64,000 bases of DNA from Candidatus Accumulibacter sp. ACC003 (GCF_907163085.1 NZ_CAJQTX010000001.1:637001-701000), one strand, 5' to 3'; counted from the stretch's first letter, positions 25,306 through 35,796 are shown. Made by a program: numbers and translations. Notes: a model not told the origin generated them from the sequence alone.

Positions 25306-26229
25306 TCAGGACTGCAGCTCGCGGGGGAGCGCGAAGGTGACGTTCTCGGGGGTGCCGTCGAGCTCGGCGAGCTTGCTGCGGTCGCCGCCCGAGAGGTGAT
25401 CGACGACATTCTGGACCAGCACCTCGGGTGCCGAGGCGCCAGCGGTGACACCAACACGCTCGGCGCCGGCGAGCCACGCCGGGTCGATCTGTTCGGCGTG
25501 GTCGACCAGGTAGGCGCGGTTGCCGCGCAGTTCGGCGACTTCGCGCAGGCGATTCGAGTTGGAACTCGACTTGCTGCCGACGACGATGACGACTTCACTC
25601 ACCATCGTCAGGGCCTTGACGGCGTCCTGACGGTTCTGCGTCGCGTAGCAGATGTCGTCCTTGCGTGGCCCGCTGATCTTGGGAAAGCGTTCTTTCAGCG
25701 CGGCGATGACCTGCGCCGCGTCGTCTACCGACAGCGTCGTCTGCGTTACGTAGGCCAGCTCGGCAGGCGTCCGGACGTGCAACTGCTGGACGTCGGCGGC
25801 GGTTTCGACGAGATACATGCCGTCGGCGCTCTGACCCATCGTTCCCTCGACCTCGGGATGTCCCTTGTGGCCGATCATGACGATCTCGCGGCCCTCCTTG
25901 CGCATCCGCGCGACTTCCAGGTGCACCTTGGTGACCAGCGGACAGGTGGCGTCGAAGACCTTCAGTCCGCGCGCGTCGGCTTCGTCGCGAACCGCTCGCG
26001 AAACGCCGTGGGCGCTGAAAATGACCGTATTGCCGGTGGGCACGTCGGCGAGTTCGTCGATGAAGATGGCGCCCTTGCTGCGCAGGTCGTCGCAGACGAA
26101 CTGGTTGTGCACGACTTCGTGGCGGACGTAGATCGGTGCGCCGTACTTTTCGAGCGCGCGTTCGACGATGGCGATCGCGCGGTCTACCCCGGCGCAGAAG
26201 CCGCGCGGGTTGGCGAGGATGATTTGCAT
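25306..26229 (-). CDS. ispH: 4-hydroxy-3-methylbut-2-enyl diphosphate reductase
   Basis: IspH (LytB) is the last enzyme of the MEP isoprenoid pathway, reducing HMBPP to IPP and DMAPP with a [4Fe-4S] cluster. The three cluster cysteines are visible in [12 protein letters not shown] (about residue 12), [11 protein letters not shown] (about 96) and [11 protein letters not shown] (about 197). The proton-donor region GTMGQ and the HEVVHNQFV motif are also present. Start at ATG 26229 ([11 protein letters not shown]) gives 307 residues; a GTG four codons upstream is less likely. It is the last gene of the ribF-ileS-lspA-fkpB-ispH group. Confidence 0.98.
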   Translation of the reverse strand: MQIILANPRGFCAGVDRAIAIVERALEKYGAPIYVRHEVVHNQFVCDDLRSKGAIFIDELADVPTGNTVIFSAHGVSRAVRDEADARGLKVFDATCPLVTKVHLEVARMRKEGREIVMIGHKGHPEVEGTMGQSADGMYLVETAADVQQLHVRTPAELAYVTQTTLSVDDAAQVIAALKERFPKISGPRKDDICYATQNRQDAVKALTMVSEVVIVVGSKSSSNSNRLREVAELRGNRAYLVDHAEQIDPAWLAGAERVGVTAGASAPEVLVQNVVDHLSGGDRSKLAELDGTPENVTFALPRELQS

Positions 26230-26237
26230 GCTGGGCC

Positions 26238-26699
26238 TCACATGATGGCGATGATTTCGACCTCGAAACGGATCGACTTGCCGGCCAGTGGATGGTTGAA
26301 GTCGAAGAGCGCGCTGGTCTCGCCGAGTTCGCGCAGGAAGCCGGCAAAGGCGCCGACGCCGTTGGGCGCGCTGAACTCGATCAGCGAGTTTACCTTGAGC
26401 TCGACGTCGGCCGGCAGGGCGCTGCGCGCGATACGTTCGAACAGACGCGGGTTGTGCGGGCCGAAGGCGTCGTCGGCGGCCAGTTCGAAGACCTGCCGCT
26501 GACCGGCCGACAGGCCGAGCAGGCAGCGTTCGAGGGTATCGGAAAGCTGGCCGCTACCCATCTGCAGCGTCGCCGGCGACAGGTCGAAGGTGCTGACGTA
26601 CTCGCCGTCGGCCGCTTGCAGGTCGGACAGGCGGTAGTGCAGCGTCAGGAAGCTGTCGCCGCCGACCCGCGGGGAATTGTCGGGAACAGGGCTGTTCAT
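26238..26699 (-). CDS. fkpB: FKBP-type peptidyl-prolyl isomerase, SlpA/FkpB type
   Basis: A 153-residue cytoplasmic prolyl isomerase of the SlyD/FkpB family. It has the N-terminal FKBP strand ([19 protein letters not shown]), an inserted-flap region ([20 protein letters not shown]) and the C-terminal [18 protein letters not shown], which closes the FKBP fold. Its placement between lspA and ispH is conserved in proteobacteria. It overlaps the lspA 3' end by 4 bp and ends 8 bp before ispH. Confidence 0.95.
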   Translation of the reverse strand: MNSPVPDNSPRVGGDSFLTLHYRLSDLQAADGEYVSTFDLSPATLQMGSGQLSDTLERCLLGLSAGQRQVFELAADDAFGPHNPRLFERIARSALPADVELKVNSLIEFSAPNGVGAFAGFLRELGETSALFDFNHPLAGKSIRFEVEIIAIM

Positions 26700-27226
26700 G
26701 AGCGCTCACCGTGGCCGGGCCGGGCGGCGCCCTTGCCATGGTGTCCGGCGGCAAACTGGTCCCAGACCATCAGTACGGCGCCGACGCTGATTGCCGCGTC
26801 GGCGACGTTGAACGCCGGCCAGTAGAAGCCGCCGGCGTGCCATTGCACGAAGTCGATCACCGCGCCGAAGCGCAGCCGGTCGATGACGTTGCCGATGGCG
26901 CCGCCGAGGATCATCGTCAGCGCCAGCGACAGCCGGAATTCACCACTGTGGCGCGGCAGGATGCTGACGATCCACGCCGAGATGACCAGCGCCAGGACCG
27001 TGAAGAACCAGCGCTGCCAACCGCTGGCGTCGGACAGGAAGCTGAACGCGGCGCCAGCGTTGAAGGTCAGCACCCAGTTGAAGAAAGGCGCGACGTAGAT
27101 CGAATCGCCGGGTTGCAGCCAGGCGAGGACCAGCCATTTGCTGAGCTGGTCGACGATGACGATGATCCCGGCGAGCCACAGCCAGCGGTCGATATTACGC
27201 GAAGGCACGGATTTCCCCCTGACCAT
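26696..27226 (-). CDS. lspA: Lipoprotein signal peptidase (signal peptidase II)
   Basis: An aspartic membrane protease that cleaves prolipoprotein signal peptides. Four transmembrane helices are visible. The catalytic Asp residues lie in [20 protein letters not shown] and [11 protein letters not shown], and the family motif [11 protein letters not shown] is present. The 176-residue length is normal. ATG at 27226 overlaps the ileS 3' end by 32 bp. The C-terminal tail is basic and Gly/His-rich. Confidence 0.97.
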   Translation of the reverse strand: MVRGKSVPSRNIDRWLWLAGIIVIVDQLSKWLVLAWLQPGDSIYVAPFFNWVLTFNAGAAFSFLSDASGWQRWFFTVLALVISAWIVSILPRHSGEFRLSLALTMILGGAIGNVIDRLRFGAVIDFVQWHAGGFYWPAFNVADAAISVGAVLMVWDQFAAGHHGKGAARPGHGERS

Positions 27227-30023
27227 GCAGGTTGCTGACGCAGCGGCCGCAGAGGCCCGGGCGTTCGCTGTCGCTGCCGACGTCGGCGCGGACGTGCCAG
27301 CAGCGCTGGCACTTGGCCAGCGCCAGCGGGGCGCAGAGCAGTTGCTCGTTGGCGTCGTCGATGACCGTCGCCTGCGAGCAGATCAGGACGAAGCGCAGGT
27401 CGTCGCCGAGCGACGCCAGCAGCCGGTATTTTTCGCCGCTGCAGTGCAGGCGTACCTCGGCTTGTAGCGACGAGCCGATCTTGCCGGCGATGCGCAGCTC
27501 TTCGAGGGCGCGCATGACGTCGCCGCGGTAGCCGCGGATCTTGGTCCATTTGTCGAGCAGCTCGGCTTCGTCGACGGGCGCCGGCAGCGTTTTCCAGGTT
27601 TGCAGCAGCACCGATTGCTCGGCGTCGCCGGTCTGCAGCCGCCAGATTTCGTCGGCGGTGAACGACAGGATGGGCGCCATCAGTTTGACGAAGGACTGCA
27701 GGATGTGCCACAGCGCGCTCTGCGCCGAACGGCGCGCCGGAGAGTTCGCGGCGGTGGTGTACAGACGGTCCTTGAGGATGTCGAGGTAGAAGCCGCCAAG
27801 GTCTTCGGAACAGAAGGTCTGCAGCGACTGGACGACGCGGTGGAACTCGAACTTGCTGTAATCGAGTTCGCATTGCGCTTGCAATTGACGCGTCATGGCC
27901 AGCGCGTAGCGGTCGATTTCCAGCCACTGGTCGACGTCCAGTAGGTCCCGCGTGGCGTCGAAATCGGAAGTGTTGGCGAGCAGGAAACGCAGCGTGTTGC
28001 GGATCCGCCGGTAGGACTCGACGACGCGCTTGAGGATTTCGTCGGAGATCGACAGTTCGCCCGAGTAATCGGTGGCGGCCACCCACAGGCGCAGGACTTC
28101 GGCGCCCAGCGTGTCGGCGATCTTCTGCGGCGCGATGACGTTGCCCCTGGACTTGGACATCTTCAGGCCCTTGCCGTCGACCACGAAGCCGTGCGTCAAC
28201 AGCGCGCGGTAGGGCGCCCGGCCGTCCATCGCACAGCCGATCAGCAGCGAACTCTGGAACCAGCCGCGATGCTGGTCGGAACCTTCGAGGTAAAGGTCGG
28301 CGGGGTAGGCGAGTTGTTCCCGATGCGAGCCGCGCAGGACGCTGGAGTGCGTCGCGCCGGAGTCGAACCAAACGTCGAGGGTGTCGCTCATTTTGCGATA
28401 CTGGTCGGCTTCGGCGCCAAGCAGTTCGCTGGCGTCGAGGGCAAACCACGCCTCGATGCCGGCCTTTTCGACGCGCAGCGCGACGGCTTCGACGAGCTCC
28501 GCGGTGCGCGGGTGCAGCGTACCGGTCTCGCGATGCAGGAAGAAGGGGATTGGCACGCCCCAGTTGCGCTGCCTGGAAACGCACCAGTCGGGGCGTGTCC
28601 TGATCATCGCTTCGAGGCGCGCGCGACCCCAGCTCGGGAAGAACTGCGTTTCGTCGACGGCGCGTTCGGCGCACCAGCGCAGGCTCGCTTCCTCGTCGCT
28701 GGGCGGCGTCGGTGAGTCGTCGGGCGGCGCCGCACGCTGTTCCATGCCGATGAACCACTGCGTCGTGGCGCGAAAAATGATCGGCGTCTTGTGCCGCCAG
28801 CAATGCGGGTAGCTGTGCTCGATTTTCTCGGCGCGCAGCAGGTGGCCGCCCGCCTCGAGTTCCTGCAGAACCAGCGCGTTGGCGTCCCAGACGATCGTGC
28901 CGGCGAGTTCGCCGACGCTCAGCGGCGGCGTGTTGGCGAGGAAGCGGCCGTCGTCACCGACCGGGTTATTGACCGGCAGGCCGTAGACCTTGCCGACCAG
29001 GTAGTCGTCGGTGCCGTGTGCCGGCGCGGTGTGCACCAGCCCGGTACCGGCCTCGGTGGTGACGTGGCGGCCGCAGATGATGGCCACGTCGCGCGGCTGG
29101 AAGGGATGGCGCAGCAGCACGTGTTCGAGCGCCTTGCCCTTGGCCGAACCGAGCACCGTACCGCTCAAGCCATAGCGTTGCAGGCAGGCGTCGGCGAGTT
29201 CGGCGACCAGGATCAGGGCGCCTTTCGGGGTGTCGATCAGCTGGTATTCGAATTCCGGGTGGGCGCTGACCGCTTCGTTGGCCGGCAAGGTCCACGGGGT
29301 GGTCGTCCAGATCACGGCAAAAGCCGGCCCACGCAGGTGCGTCAGGCCGAAAGCTCTGGCCACCTTGTCGGCGTGATTGGCGTGTACTTCGAAAGCGACG
29401 TCGATCGCTGCCGAGCTCTTGTCTTCGTACTCGACCTCGGCCTCGGCCAGCGCCGAGCGACAATCGAGACACCAGTTGACCGGCTTGAGACCCTGATAGA
29501 GGTAGCCTTTTTCGAGGATCGCGGCGAGCGCGCGGATTTCGTCGGCTTCGGTCTTGAAGTCCAGCGTCAGGTAGGGATTGTTCCATTCGCCGAGAATCCC
29601 GAGGCGGATGAAGTCTTTCTTCTGACGTTCGATCTGTTCGCCGGCGAAAGCCCGACACAGCTCGCGGACGCGGTCGCCTGGCACGTGCTTGCCGTGCAGC
29701 TTTTCGATCTGATGCTCGATCGGCAGGCCGTGGCAGTCCCAGCCCGGGACGTAGGGGGCGTCGAAGCCGGCCAGCGTCTTGGCGCGAACGATGATGTCCT
29801 TGAGAATCTTGTTGACCGCGTGGCCAATGTGGATGTCACCGTTGGCGTAGGGTGGCCCGTCGTGGAGAACGTAGCGCGGCCGTCCCTTGGCCGCCTCGCG
29901 GATCCGTTCGTACAGTTTTGTTTCCTGCCAGGCGGCAACCCACTGCGGTTCGCGCCGCGCCAGGTCGCCACGCATCGGGAACGGCGTGTCGGTGAGGTTG
30001 AGGGTTTTCTTGTAGTCGGCCAT
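27195..30023 (-). CDS. ileS: Isoleucyl-tRNA synthetase
   Basis: A class Ia aminoacyl-tRNA synthetase of 942 residues, the usual length for the eubacterial form. Signatures are the HIGH motif in [13 protein letters not shown] (about residue 60), the KMSKS motif in [10 protein letters not shown], the editing-domain [10 protein letters not shown], and a C-terminal zinc site with Cys pairs (CQRCWH and CGRCVSN). Start at ATG 30023 ([11 protein letters not shown]) lies 8 bp after the ribF stop; four additional codons upstream overlap ribF and are unlikely. The order ribF-ileS-lspA is strongly conserved. Confidence 0.98.
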   Translation of the reverse strand: MADYKKTLNLTDTPFPMRGDLARREPQWVAAWQETKLYERIREAAKGRPRYVLHDGPPYANGDIHIGHAVNKILKDIIVRAKTLAGFDAPYVPGWDCHGLPIEHQIEKLHGKHVPGDRVRELCRAFAGEQIERQKKDFIRLGILGEWNNPYLTLDFKTEADEIRALAAILEKGYLYQGLKPVNWCLDCRSALAEAEVEYEDKSSAAIDVAFEVHANHADKVARAFGLTHLRGPAFAVIWTTTPWTLPANEAVSAHPEFEYQLIDTPKGALILVAELADACLQRYGLSGTVLGSAKGKALEHVLLRHPFQPRDVAIICGRHVTTEAGTGLVHTAPAHGTDDYLVGKVYGLPVNNPVGDDGRFLANTPPLSVGELAGTIVWDANALVLQELEAGGHLLRAEKIEHSYPHCWRHKTPIIFRATTQWFIGMEQRAAPPDDSPTPPSDEEASLRWCAERAVDETQFFPSWGRARLEAMIRTRPDWCVSRQRNWGVPIPFFLHRETGTLHPRTAELVEAVALRVEKAGIEAWFALDASELLGAEADQYRKMSDTLDVWFDSGATHSSVLRGSHREQLAYPADLYLEGSDQHRGWFQSSLLIGCAMDGRAPYRALLTHGFVVDGKGLKMSKSRGNVIAPQKIADTLGAEVLRLWVAATDYSGELSISDEILKRVVESYRRIRNTLRFLLANTSDFDATRDLLDVDQWLEIDRYALAMTRQLQAQCELDYSKFEFHRVVQSLQTFCSEDLGGFYLDILKDRLYTTAANSPARRSAQSALWHILQSFVKLMAPILSFTADEIWRLQTGDAEQSVLLQTWKTLPAPVDEAELLDKWTKIRGYRGDVMRALEELRIAGKIGSSLQAEVRLHCSGEKYRLLASLGDDLRFVLICSQATVIDDANEQLLCAPLALAKCQRCWHVRADVGSDSERPGLCGRCVSNLHGQGEIRAFA

Positions 30024-30031
30024 AACGGTTC

Positions 30032-30955
30032 TCACAACTTGAAGTAGGCTTGTGCGGCTTCGACGTCGCTGGCGATCTGCGCCTTCAGGGCGTTGAAGTC
30101 GGCAAATTTCATTTCGTCGCGCAGCTTGTGCAGGAAACGGACATTGAGGTGCGCACCGTAGATGTCGGCGCAGAAATCGAAGAGGTGAACTTCGAGCAGC
30201 GGTCGCTTCACCTGGTTTGCCGTCGGCCGGTAGCCGAGGTTGGCAGCGCCGCGGTGCGGTCCGCCGGGCAGCCCCATGACCTCGACCGCGAAGACGCCTT
30301 GCAGCGGTGGTGGTTCGTGCTTGATGCGGATATTGGCGGTGGCAAAGCCGAGCTGCCGGCCGAGCTTCTCGCCGTGTACCACCCGCCCATCGATCGAGTA
30401 GGGGCGGCCGAGCAGGCGCGCGGCGTGTTGCAGCCGGCCGCCGTGCAGTGCGTCGCGCACCGCCGAGCTGGAAGCGCGTTCGCCGGCGAGGGTGACGCTG
30501 TCCATTGCTTCGACCTGAAAGCCGAGGCGCTCGCCGCTGTCGCGCAGCAGTGCGAAATCACCGCGGCGCCCGGCGCCGAAACGAAAATCGTCGCCGACGA
30601 TCAGCTGTCGGACGCGCAACGTGTCAAGCAGCACGCGCTGGATGAATTCCTCGGCGCTCAAGGCGGCAAAGTGGGCGTTGAAGCGGCAGACGTGCACGCT
30701 ATCGACGCCGTCGTCGGCCAGCAGTTCGAGTTTCTCGCGCAGCGTGGACAAGCGTGGCGGCGCCGAGTCCGGCGCAAAGAACTCGCGCGGATGCGGCTCG
30801 AAGGTGAGCACTGCCGCCGGCAGGCCGGCTTGCGCCGCCGCAGCCGTTAGGCGGGCGAGCAGCGCGCGATGGCCAAGGTGTACGCCATCGAAGTTGCCTA
30901 TGGTCAGTACGGTGGCACTGGGCACTGCCTGTGAGAAACCGCGATAGACGAGCAT
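30032..30955 (-). CDS. ribF: Bifunctional riboflavin kinase / FMN adenylyltransferase
   Basis: RibF converts riboflavin to FMN and FAD. The N-terminal nucleotidyltransferase domain shows [14 protein letters not shown] (about residue 20) and [14 protein letters not shown]. The C-terminal kinase domain shows [20 protein letters not shown] followed by GFATANI. The ATG at 30955 (MLVYRGFSQ) gives 307 residues, the normal size; the upstream extension is not conserved-looking. It is the first gene of the operon, with a TATAAT element 31 bp upstream. Confidence 0.97.
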   Translation of the reverse strand: MLVYRGFSQAVPSATVLTIGNFDGVHLGHRALLARLTAAAAQAGLPAAVLTFEPHPREFFAPDSAPPRLSTLREKLELLADDGVDSVHVCRFNAHFAALSAEEFIQRVLLDTLRVRQLIVGDDFRFGAGRRGDFALLRDSGERLGFQVEAMDSVTLAGERASSSAVRDALHGGRLQHAARLLGRPYSIDGRVVHGEKLGRQLGFATANIRIKHEPPPLQGVFAVEVMGLPGGPHRGAANLGYRPTANQVKRPLLEVHLFDFCADIYGAHLNVRFLHKLRDEMKFADFNALKAQIASDVEAAQAYFKL

Positions 30956-31354
30956 CAGGCGCGAGAGGGGGCGAAAAAACGTGCAATTATAACTACTTTC
31001 GTGCGCCGCCAACGGCTATCGACGCGGCTTGGCCAGTCCGCCGGGGCAACCTGGCGGCCGTCGTCGAAGCCCGGCGGCCGAACTGGCCAGCGCTGATCGC
31101 CAACGGTCGATTGGCGAGGCGGCGAGTCGGTGAGCGACGATTGGCGGTAAGATGCGACGCTGCCGACGCCGAGCACTGCCGCTCGATCGGGCCGCTACGG
31201 CAGCGTGGCGGCGGCGCCCGGCGTCGTCGCCGAGCGGCGCGATCAGCAGCCGGCGCAACACGCTGACGCCAGCCAGCGCCTTGCCGCGCCTTGTCGCGTT
31301 CTCGCGCCTTACAGCATTTCCCCGCGTTTTCCATTTTCCCGGTGCGCCGTATTG
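30956..31354. other. Divergent intergenic region ribF / ccoI
   Basis: About 400 bp without a credible gene. Close to ribF there is a TATAAT on the minus strand (30986-30991). I saw no FNR-type box and no convincing promoter for the plus-strand ccoI gene in the remainder. Confidence 0.5.
30986..30991 (-). promoter_or_regulatory. -10 element upstream of ribF
   Basis: A perfect TATAAT on the minus strand, predicting a start near 30980 and a leader of about 25 nt. The matching -35 is weak (TTGGCG at 15-bp spacing). Confidence 0.5.
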
Positions 31355-33823
31355 ATGAAGCAGCTTGATTGTTACCATTGCGGCCAGGCAGTGCCGGCCG
31401 GCGTGGAGCTTGCCGTAAGCATCGATGGTGAGCCGCGCGGCATGTGCTGTGGTGGCTGTCAGGCGGTTGCGCAGGCGATCGTCGATAACGGCCTGGCCGA
31501 CTACTACCGTAACCGTGACGCCTTGCCCGATTCGCCGCGCGAGGCGCTGCCGGCGATCATCGACGGCCTGCAGCTGTACGATCATGCCGACTTCCAGAAG
31601 AGCTTCGTGCGGACCATAGCCGCCGGCGACGGCGGCGGCGAAGGCCAGCGTGAGGCGTCGCTGATTCTCGAGGGGATCAGCTGTTCGGCGTGTATCTGGC
31701 TCAATGAGCAGCATCTTTCGCGGCTGGCCGGCGTCGTCGCCGTCGATATCAATTACGCGACGCGGCGCGCCCGGGTGCGTTGGGACGAGCAGCAAATCAA
31801 GCTTTCCGGGATCCTGGCCGCGATCGCCGCGATCGGCTATCGCGCGCATCCCTACGACCCGGCGAAGAGCGAGGAGCTCGCCGGCAGCGAGCGGCGGCGC
31901 GCGCTGTGGCGGGTATTTGTCGCCGGTTTCGGCATGATGCAGGTGATGATGTACGCGCTGCCGCTGTATCTGGCGGGCGACGGCGAGATGACGCCGGAGG
32001 TGGCGCAGTTGCTGCGCTGGGCGAGCCTGGTACTGACCGTGCCGGTGGTCTTCTTTTCGGCCGCGCCGTTCTTTCGCAACTCCTGGCGTGATCTGCGATT
32101 GCGCCGCGTCGGCATGGACGTGCCGGTGGCGCTGGGCGTCGGTGCGGCCTTCGCGGCCAGCGTCTGGGCGACGCTGAGCGGCCGCGGCGAGGTTTACTTT
32201 GATTCGGTCACGATGTTCGTCTTCTTTCTGTTGAGCGGGCGTTTTCTCGAAATGAGCGCACGCCAGCGCGCGCTTGGCGTTACCGAGGCCCTGGCCAAAC
32301 TGATCCCGGCGCTGGCGGCACGGATGCCCGGCTACCCCGAGAGCCGCGCGCTCGAGCATGTGCCGGTCGCCGACCTGCAAGCCGGCGACGTCCTTGTCGT
32401 GCGGCCGGGAGAGACGATTCCGGCGGACGGGCAGGTGCTCGAAGGCGAAAGCAGCAGCAACGAGGCGCTGCTCACCGGCGAGAGCGCGCCAGTCGGCAAG
32501 GGCCCGGGAGCGAGCGTCACCGGCGGCGCCGAGAATATCGAGAGCCCGCTGCTGGTCAAGGTGCAGCACGTTGGCGAAGCGACGCGGCTGTCGGCGATCG
32601 TCCGCCTGATGGAGCGTGCGGCGGCCGAGAAGCCGCAGATCGTCGAACTCGCCGACCGCATCGCCAGCCGCTTCATCGTCACCCTGCTGTTCCTGGCGGT
32701 GGCGGTAGCGCTGTTCTGGCTGTACGTCGATCCGGCGCGGGCGCTGTGGGTCACCGTTTCGGTGCTGGTCGTCACCTGTCCGTGTGCTCTGTCGCTGGCG
32801 ACGCCGGTGGCGCTGACCGTCGCCAGCGGGGCGATGGCCAGGGCCGGCCTGCTGGTGACGCGCAGTCACGCCATCGAGACGCTGGCGCGGGCTACGCACA
32901 TTGTTTTCGACAAGACCGGTACGCTGACCACCGGCCGCATGCGCTTGCTCGAAGTGCTGCCGCTGGGCGAGCTCGGCCGCGAGCAGAGCCTGGCGCTGGC
33001 GGCCGCTCTGGAGCAGGCGTCGGAGCATCCGATCGGTGCCGCGCTACGCGACGCCGTCGCCGGCCAGGGTCTGCCGCTGGTCGAGGCGCTGATCAACGAG
33101 CCGGGGCGCGGCCTGAGCGCCCGCCATGCGGGGTCGAGCGTGCGCCTCGGACGGCCGGACTACGTTCTCGCTTTGCACGGCCAGCCGCTGCCGCTGGCGG
33201 CGCAGGCGCTGCTCGATGGCGGTGACACGGTCATCGCGCTCGGCGACGAGCACGGCTGGATCGCGCTGCTGCGGATTGGCGACGATCTGCGGCCGGAAGC
33301 GGCGGCGATGGTCGCCGCCCTGGCCGCCGCCGGGCTGCGGCTTTCTCTGCTCAGTGGCGATGCGGCGCCGGCCGTCCAGCGCGTCGCGGATGCCCTGGCC
33401 ATCGACCAGGTGGTGGCGGCGGCGTCGCCGCAGGCCAAGCACGACTACGTGCGCCAGCTGCAGGCCGACGGCGCCGTCGTGGCGATGGTCGGTGACGGCG
33501 TGAACGACGCGCCGGTGCTGGCGCAGGCGCAGGTTTCGGTGGCCATGGGCGGCGGTTCGCAGCTGGCGCGCACGCAGGCCGACCTGATTCTGCTCTCCGA
33601 GAACCTCGACCACCTGCGCCGCGGCGTCCTCCTGGCCCGCGCCACGCTGCGCGTCATCCGGCAGAATCTACTATGGTCTTTCGTCTATAACCTGGTGGCG
33701 CTGCCGCTGGCGATCAGCGGCCTGGTGACGCCGTGGATGGCCGGGATCGGCATGTCGGGGAGTTCCTTGCTGGTCGTCCTGAATTCCTTGCGGCTGCAGA
33801 AAACGCCGAAGGTCAGGCGCTGA
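31355..33823 (+). CDS. ccoI: Copper-transporting P1B-ATPase CcoI/FixI for cbb3 oxidase assembly
   Basis: CcoI exports copper across the inner membrane for insertion into the CcoN subunit. The 822-residue protein starts with a Cys-rich domain (CYHCGQAV and CCGGCQAVAQ), followed by a heavy-metal-associated domain with GISCSACIWLNEQ. The ATPase core carries TGES, the intramembrane metal site TCPCALSLATP, the phosphorylation site DKTGTLTTG, the SEHPIG motif and GDGVNDAPVLAQA. ATG at 31355 (MKQLDCYHCG) is preferred to the earlier in-frame starts, whose sequence is not conserved-looking. The ccoS gene overlaps its stop codon. Confidence 0.95.
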   Translation: MKQLDCYHCGQAVPAGVELAVSIDGEPRGMCCGGCQAVAQAIVDNGLADYYRNRDALPDSPREALPAIIDGLQLYDHADFQKSFVRTIAAGDGGGEGQREASLILEGISCSACIWLNEQHLSRLAGVVAVDINYATRRARVRWDEQQIKLSGILAAIAAIGYRAHPYDPAKSEELAGSERRRALWRVFVAGFGMMQVMMYALPLYLAGDGEMTPEVAQLLRWASLVLTVPVVFFSAAPFFRNSWRDLRLRRVGMDVPVALGVGAAFAASVWATLSGRGEVYFDSVTMFVFFLLSGRFLEMSARQRALGVTEALAKLIPALAARMPGYPESRALEHVPVADLQAGDVLVVRPGETIPADGQVLEGESSSNEALLTGESAPVGKGPGASVTGGAENIESPLLVKVQHVGEATRLSAIVRLMERAAAEKPQIVELADRIASRFIVTLLFLAVAVALFWLYVDPARALWVTVSVLVVTCPCALSLATPVALTVASGAMARAGLLVTRSHAIETLARATHIVFDKTGTLTTGRMRLLEVLPLGELGREQSLALAAALEQASEHPIGAALRDAVAGQGLPLVEALINEPGRGLSARHAGSSVRLGRPDYVLALHGQPLPLAAQALLDGGDTVIALGDEHGWIALLRIGDDLRPEAAAMVAALAAAGLRLSLLSGDAAPAVQRVADALAIDQVVAAASPQAKHDYVRQLQADGAVVAMVGDGVNDAPVLAQAQVSVAMGGGSQLARTQADLILLSENLDHLRRGVLLARATLRVIRQNLLWSFVYNLVALPLAISGLVTPWMAGIGMSGSSLLVVLNSLRLQKTPKVRR

Positions 33824-34041
33824 TGGAAACGCTCTACCTGCTGATTCCGATTTCGGTGGTGTTGGTCTTCCTGATCGGCCTGGCCTTCTGGTGGTCGCTG
33901 CGCAGTGGCCAGTTCGACGACCTCGAAGGGCCGGCGTATCGCATCCTCATGGATGACGACAGCCCGCCAGCGCCGCCGTCGGCCACTTTTCCCGATCTTC
34001 CCGAGACGCCGCCCGACGACCGCGAGCGCGGGCCGGGCTGA
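33823..34041 (+). CDS. ccoS: cbb3-type oxidase assembly protein CcoS
   Basis: A 72-residue protein with a single N-terminal transmembrane helix (LYLLIPISVVLVFLIGLAFW) and the conserved WSLRSGQFDDLEGPAYRIL, the CcoS signature. It is needed for cofactor insertion into the cbb3 oxidase. Its ATG overlaps the ccoI TGA by one base (TGATG). The C-terminal tail is Pro/Asp-rich. Confidence 0.93.
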   Translation: METLYLLIPISVVLVFLIGLAFWWSLRSGQFDDLEGPAYRILMDDDSPPAPPSATFPDLPETPPDDRERGPG

Positions 34042-34073
34042 AGGCCGATGGCGTTGGCCGATGTGCGCCACAT

Positions 34074-34115
34074 TTGATGCAGGTCAACCCGCGTCGCTGC
34101 GGCGCTGTTGATAAT
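34074..34115 (+). promoter_or_regulatory. FNR/Anr-type class II promoter upstream of a short transcription unit
   Basis: TTGATGCAGGTCAA (34074-34087) differs from the FNR consensus (TTGAT-N4-ATCAA) at one position. Exactly 22 bp later is GATAAT (34110-34115), a good -10, so the box would be centred at -41.5 relative to a start near 34122, which is ideal class II geometry. A strong terminator lies at 34191-34217, before ccoN. Confidence 0.75.
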
Positions 34116-34121
34116 TGCGTC

Positions 34122-34217
34122 ATTGGCGGCCCTAGTGCAACGGCATTGTGCGTTGCGGGTGGTTTGGGGGCTTCTTCTCGGTTGGGGTTCGGGTGCGTTT
34201 CGGCGCACCCTTTTTTT
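34122..34217 (+). ncRNA. Candidate FNR-dependent small RNA (about 96 nt)
   Basis: This span runs from the predicted start after the FNR box and GATAAT element to the end of the T tract of the terminator at 34191-34217. It has no open frame with a ribosome site. It contains a pyrimidine/G-rich middle (GGGGGCTTCTTCTCGGTTGG) and ends in a hairpin with seven T residues, the usual 3' end of Hfq-binding sRNAs. FNR-induced sRNAs of similar size are known (FnrS in enterics, AniS in Neisseria). An alternative is a leader/attenuator of the downstream ccoNOQP operon. Confidence 0.45.
34191..34217 (+). terminator. Rho-independent terminator between ccoS and ccoN
   Basis: A 7-bp GC-rich stem (GGGTGCG/CGCACCC) with a 6-nt loop is followed directly by seven T residues. 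It separates ccoI-ccoS and the short FNR-driven unit from ccoNOQP. Confidence 0.8.
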
Positions 34218-34251
34218 GTGTATAAGCATTCAATTATGCATGTGGGGGCTT

Positions 34252-34265
34252 TTGATGTCTGTCAA
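34252..34265 (+). promoter_or_regulatory. FNR/Anr-type box upstream of ccoN
   Basis: TTGATGTCTGTCAA has one mismatch to the FNR consensus. TAGAAT at 34283-34288 could be the -10, but the gap from the box is 17 bp rather than the ideal 22. The ccoN ATG at 34369 lies about 70-75 nt beyond the presumed start. The leader has two small hairpins, the second (CGGC-GAGA-GCCG) followed by TTTTTT at 34343-34348. Confidence 0.65.
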
Positions 34266-34368
34266 GCGGGCTCCCGACGCGTTAGAATAGCGGCCGCGTA
34301 GAGGACCCTGTCCGCAGGGGTATCGAGGACGGCGAGAGCCGGTTTTTTGTCATAAACGAGGTGAGTCC

Positions 34369-35796
34369 ATGTCGGAAACTCCGTCAACATATAACTACAA
34401 GGTGGTCCGGCAGTTTGCCGTGATGGCCGTCGTCTGGGGCATTGTCGGGATGCTCGTCGGCGTGATCATTGCCGCCCAGTTGGTCTGGCCCGAGCTGAAT
34501 ATGGGCTTCCTGCATTTTGGCCGCCTGCGCCCGCTGCATACCAATGCGGTCATCTTTGCGTTCGGCGGTAGTGCCCTTTTTTCCACCTCGTATTACGTGG
34601 TGCAGCGCACCTGCCATACGCGAATTTTCTCGGACGGACTGGCCGCTTTCACTTTCTGGGGCTGGCAAGCGGTGATCGTCCTGGCGGCCATCACGCTGCC
34701 CCTGGGGATGACGCAGGGCAAGGAGTACGCCGAGCTCGAATGGCCGATCGATATCCTGATCGCGGTCGTCTGGGTGGCCTACGCAGTGGTGTTTTTCGGC
34801 ACTATCGCCAAACGCAAGGTCACCCACATCTACGTCGCCAACTGGTTCTACGGCGGCTTCATTCTCGCCGTGGCGCTCCTGCATATTGTCAACAGCGCCG
34901 CGATCCCGGTTTCGCTGACCAAGTCGTACTCGGCCTACGCGGGCGTGCAGGATGCGATGGTGCAGTGGTGGTATGGCCACAACGCGGTTGGCTTCTTCCT
35001 GACCGCCGGCTTCCTCGGCATGATGTATTACTTCGTTCCCAAGCAGGCCGGCCGGCCGGTGTATTCGTACCGGCTGTCGGTGGTGCACTTCTGGGCGCTG
35101 ATCTTTACCTACATGTGGGCGGGTCCGCACCACCTGCATTACACGGCGCTACCAGACTGGACGCAGTCGGTCGGCATGGTGTTCTCGCTGATCCTCCTGG
35201 CACCTTCCTGGGGCGGCATGATCAACGGCGTGATGACGCTCTCGGGGGCGTGGCACAAGCTGCGCGACGATCCAATCCTGAAGTTCCTGATCACCTCGCT
35301 TTCCTTCTACGGGATGTCGACCTTCGAAGGGCCGATGATGGCCATCAAGACGGTCAATGCGTTGTCGCACTACACCGACTGGACGATCGGGCACGTGCAC
35401 TCCGGGGCGCTGGGCTGGGTGGCGATGATCTCGATCGGCTCGATCTACTACCTGATTCCGCGCCTGTATGGCAAAGCGGAGATGTTCAGCGTCAAGCTGA
35501 TCACCGTGCACTTCTGGGTGGCAACGATCGGCGTCGTGCTGTACATCGCTTCGATGTGGATCGCCGGTGTCATGCAGGGCCTGATGTGGCGGGCGACCAA
35601 CGCCGACGGTACCCTGACCTACAGCTTCGTTGAATCGGTCAAGGCTTCGTATCCGTTCTGGGCGATCCGTTTCGTCGGTGGCGTTCTCTTCCTTTCCGGC
35701 ATGCTGATCATGGCCTACAACATGGTCAAGACGATCGTCGGTGGGCGAACTGTGGACGATGCGCTGGTTCTGCTGCCAGCCGCTCACCACGCCTGA
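34369..35796 (+). CDS. ccoN: Cytochrome c oxidase cbb3-type, catalytic subunit I
   Basis: CcoN is the haem-copper catalytic subunit of the high-affinity cbb3 oxidase. The 475-residue protein has about 12 transmembrane helices with the metal-binding His residues in [59 protein letters not shown] and [14 protein letters not shown]. Start at ATG 34369 follows GAGGTGAG. It heads ccoN-ccoO-ccoQ-ccoP and is probably induced at low oxygen through the FNR box at 34252. Confidence 0.98.
   Translation: MSETPSTYNYKVVRQFAVMAVVWGIVGMLVGVIIAAQLVWPELNMGFLHFGRLRPLHTNAVIFAFGGSALFSTSYYVVQRTCHTRIFSDGLAAFTFWGWQAVIVLAAITLPLGMTQGKEYAELEWPIDILIAVVWVAYAVVFFGTIAKRKVTHIYVANWFYGGFILAVALLHIVNSAAIPVSLTKSYSAYAGVQDAMVQWWYGHNAVGFFLTAGFLGMMYYFVPKQAGRPVYSYRLSVVHFWALIFTYMWAGPHHLHYTALPDWTQSVGMVFSLILLAPSWGGMINGVMTLSGAWHKLRDDPILKFLITSLSFYGMSTFEGPMMAIKTVNALSHYTDWTIGHVHSGALGWVAMISIGSIYYLIPRLYGKAEMFSVKLITVHFWVATIGVVLYIASMWIAGVMQGLMWRATNADGTLTYSFVESVKASYPFWAIRFVGGVLFLSGMLIMAYNMVKTIVGGRTVDDALVLLPAAHHA

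Noticed and set aside
27067-28803. A 578-residue minus-strand frame inside ileS
   Set aside because: Same-strand shadow of ileS in another frame, Arg-rich, no motif.
30032-30955. FMN riboswitch upstream of ribF
   Set aside because: The leader upstream of ribF is only about 25 nt from the predicted start, too short for an FMN aptamer.
31016-33028. A 670-residue open frame on the minus strand over ccoI
   Set aside because: It is the antisense shadow of a well-recognised P1B-ATPase gene; Arg/Gln/His-rich composition and no domain.
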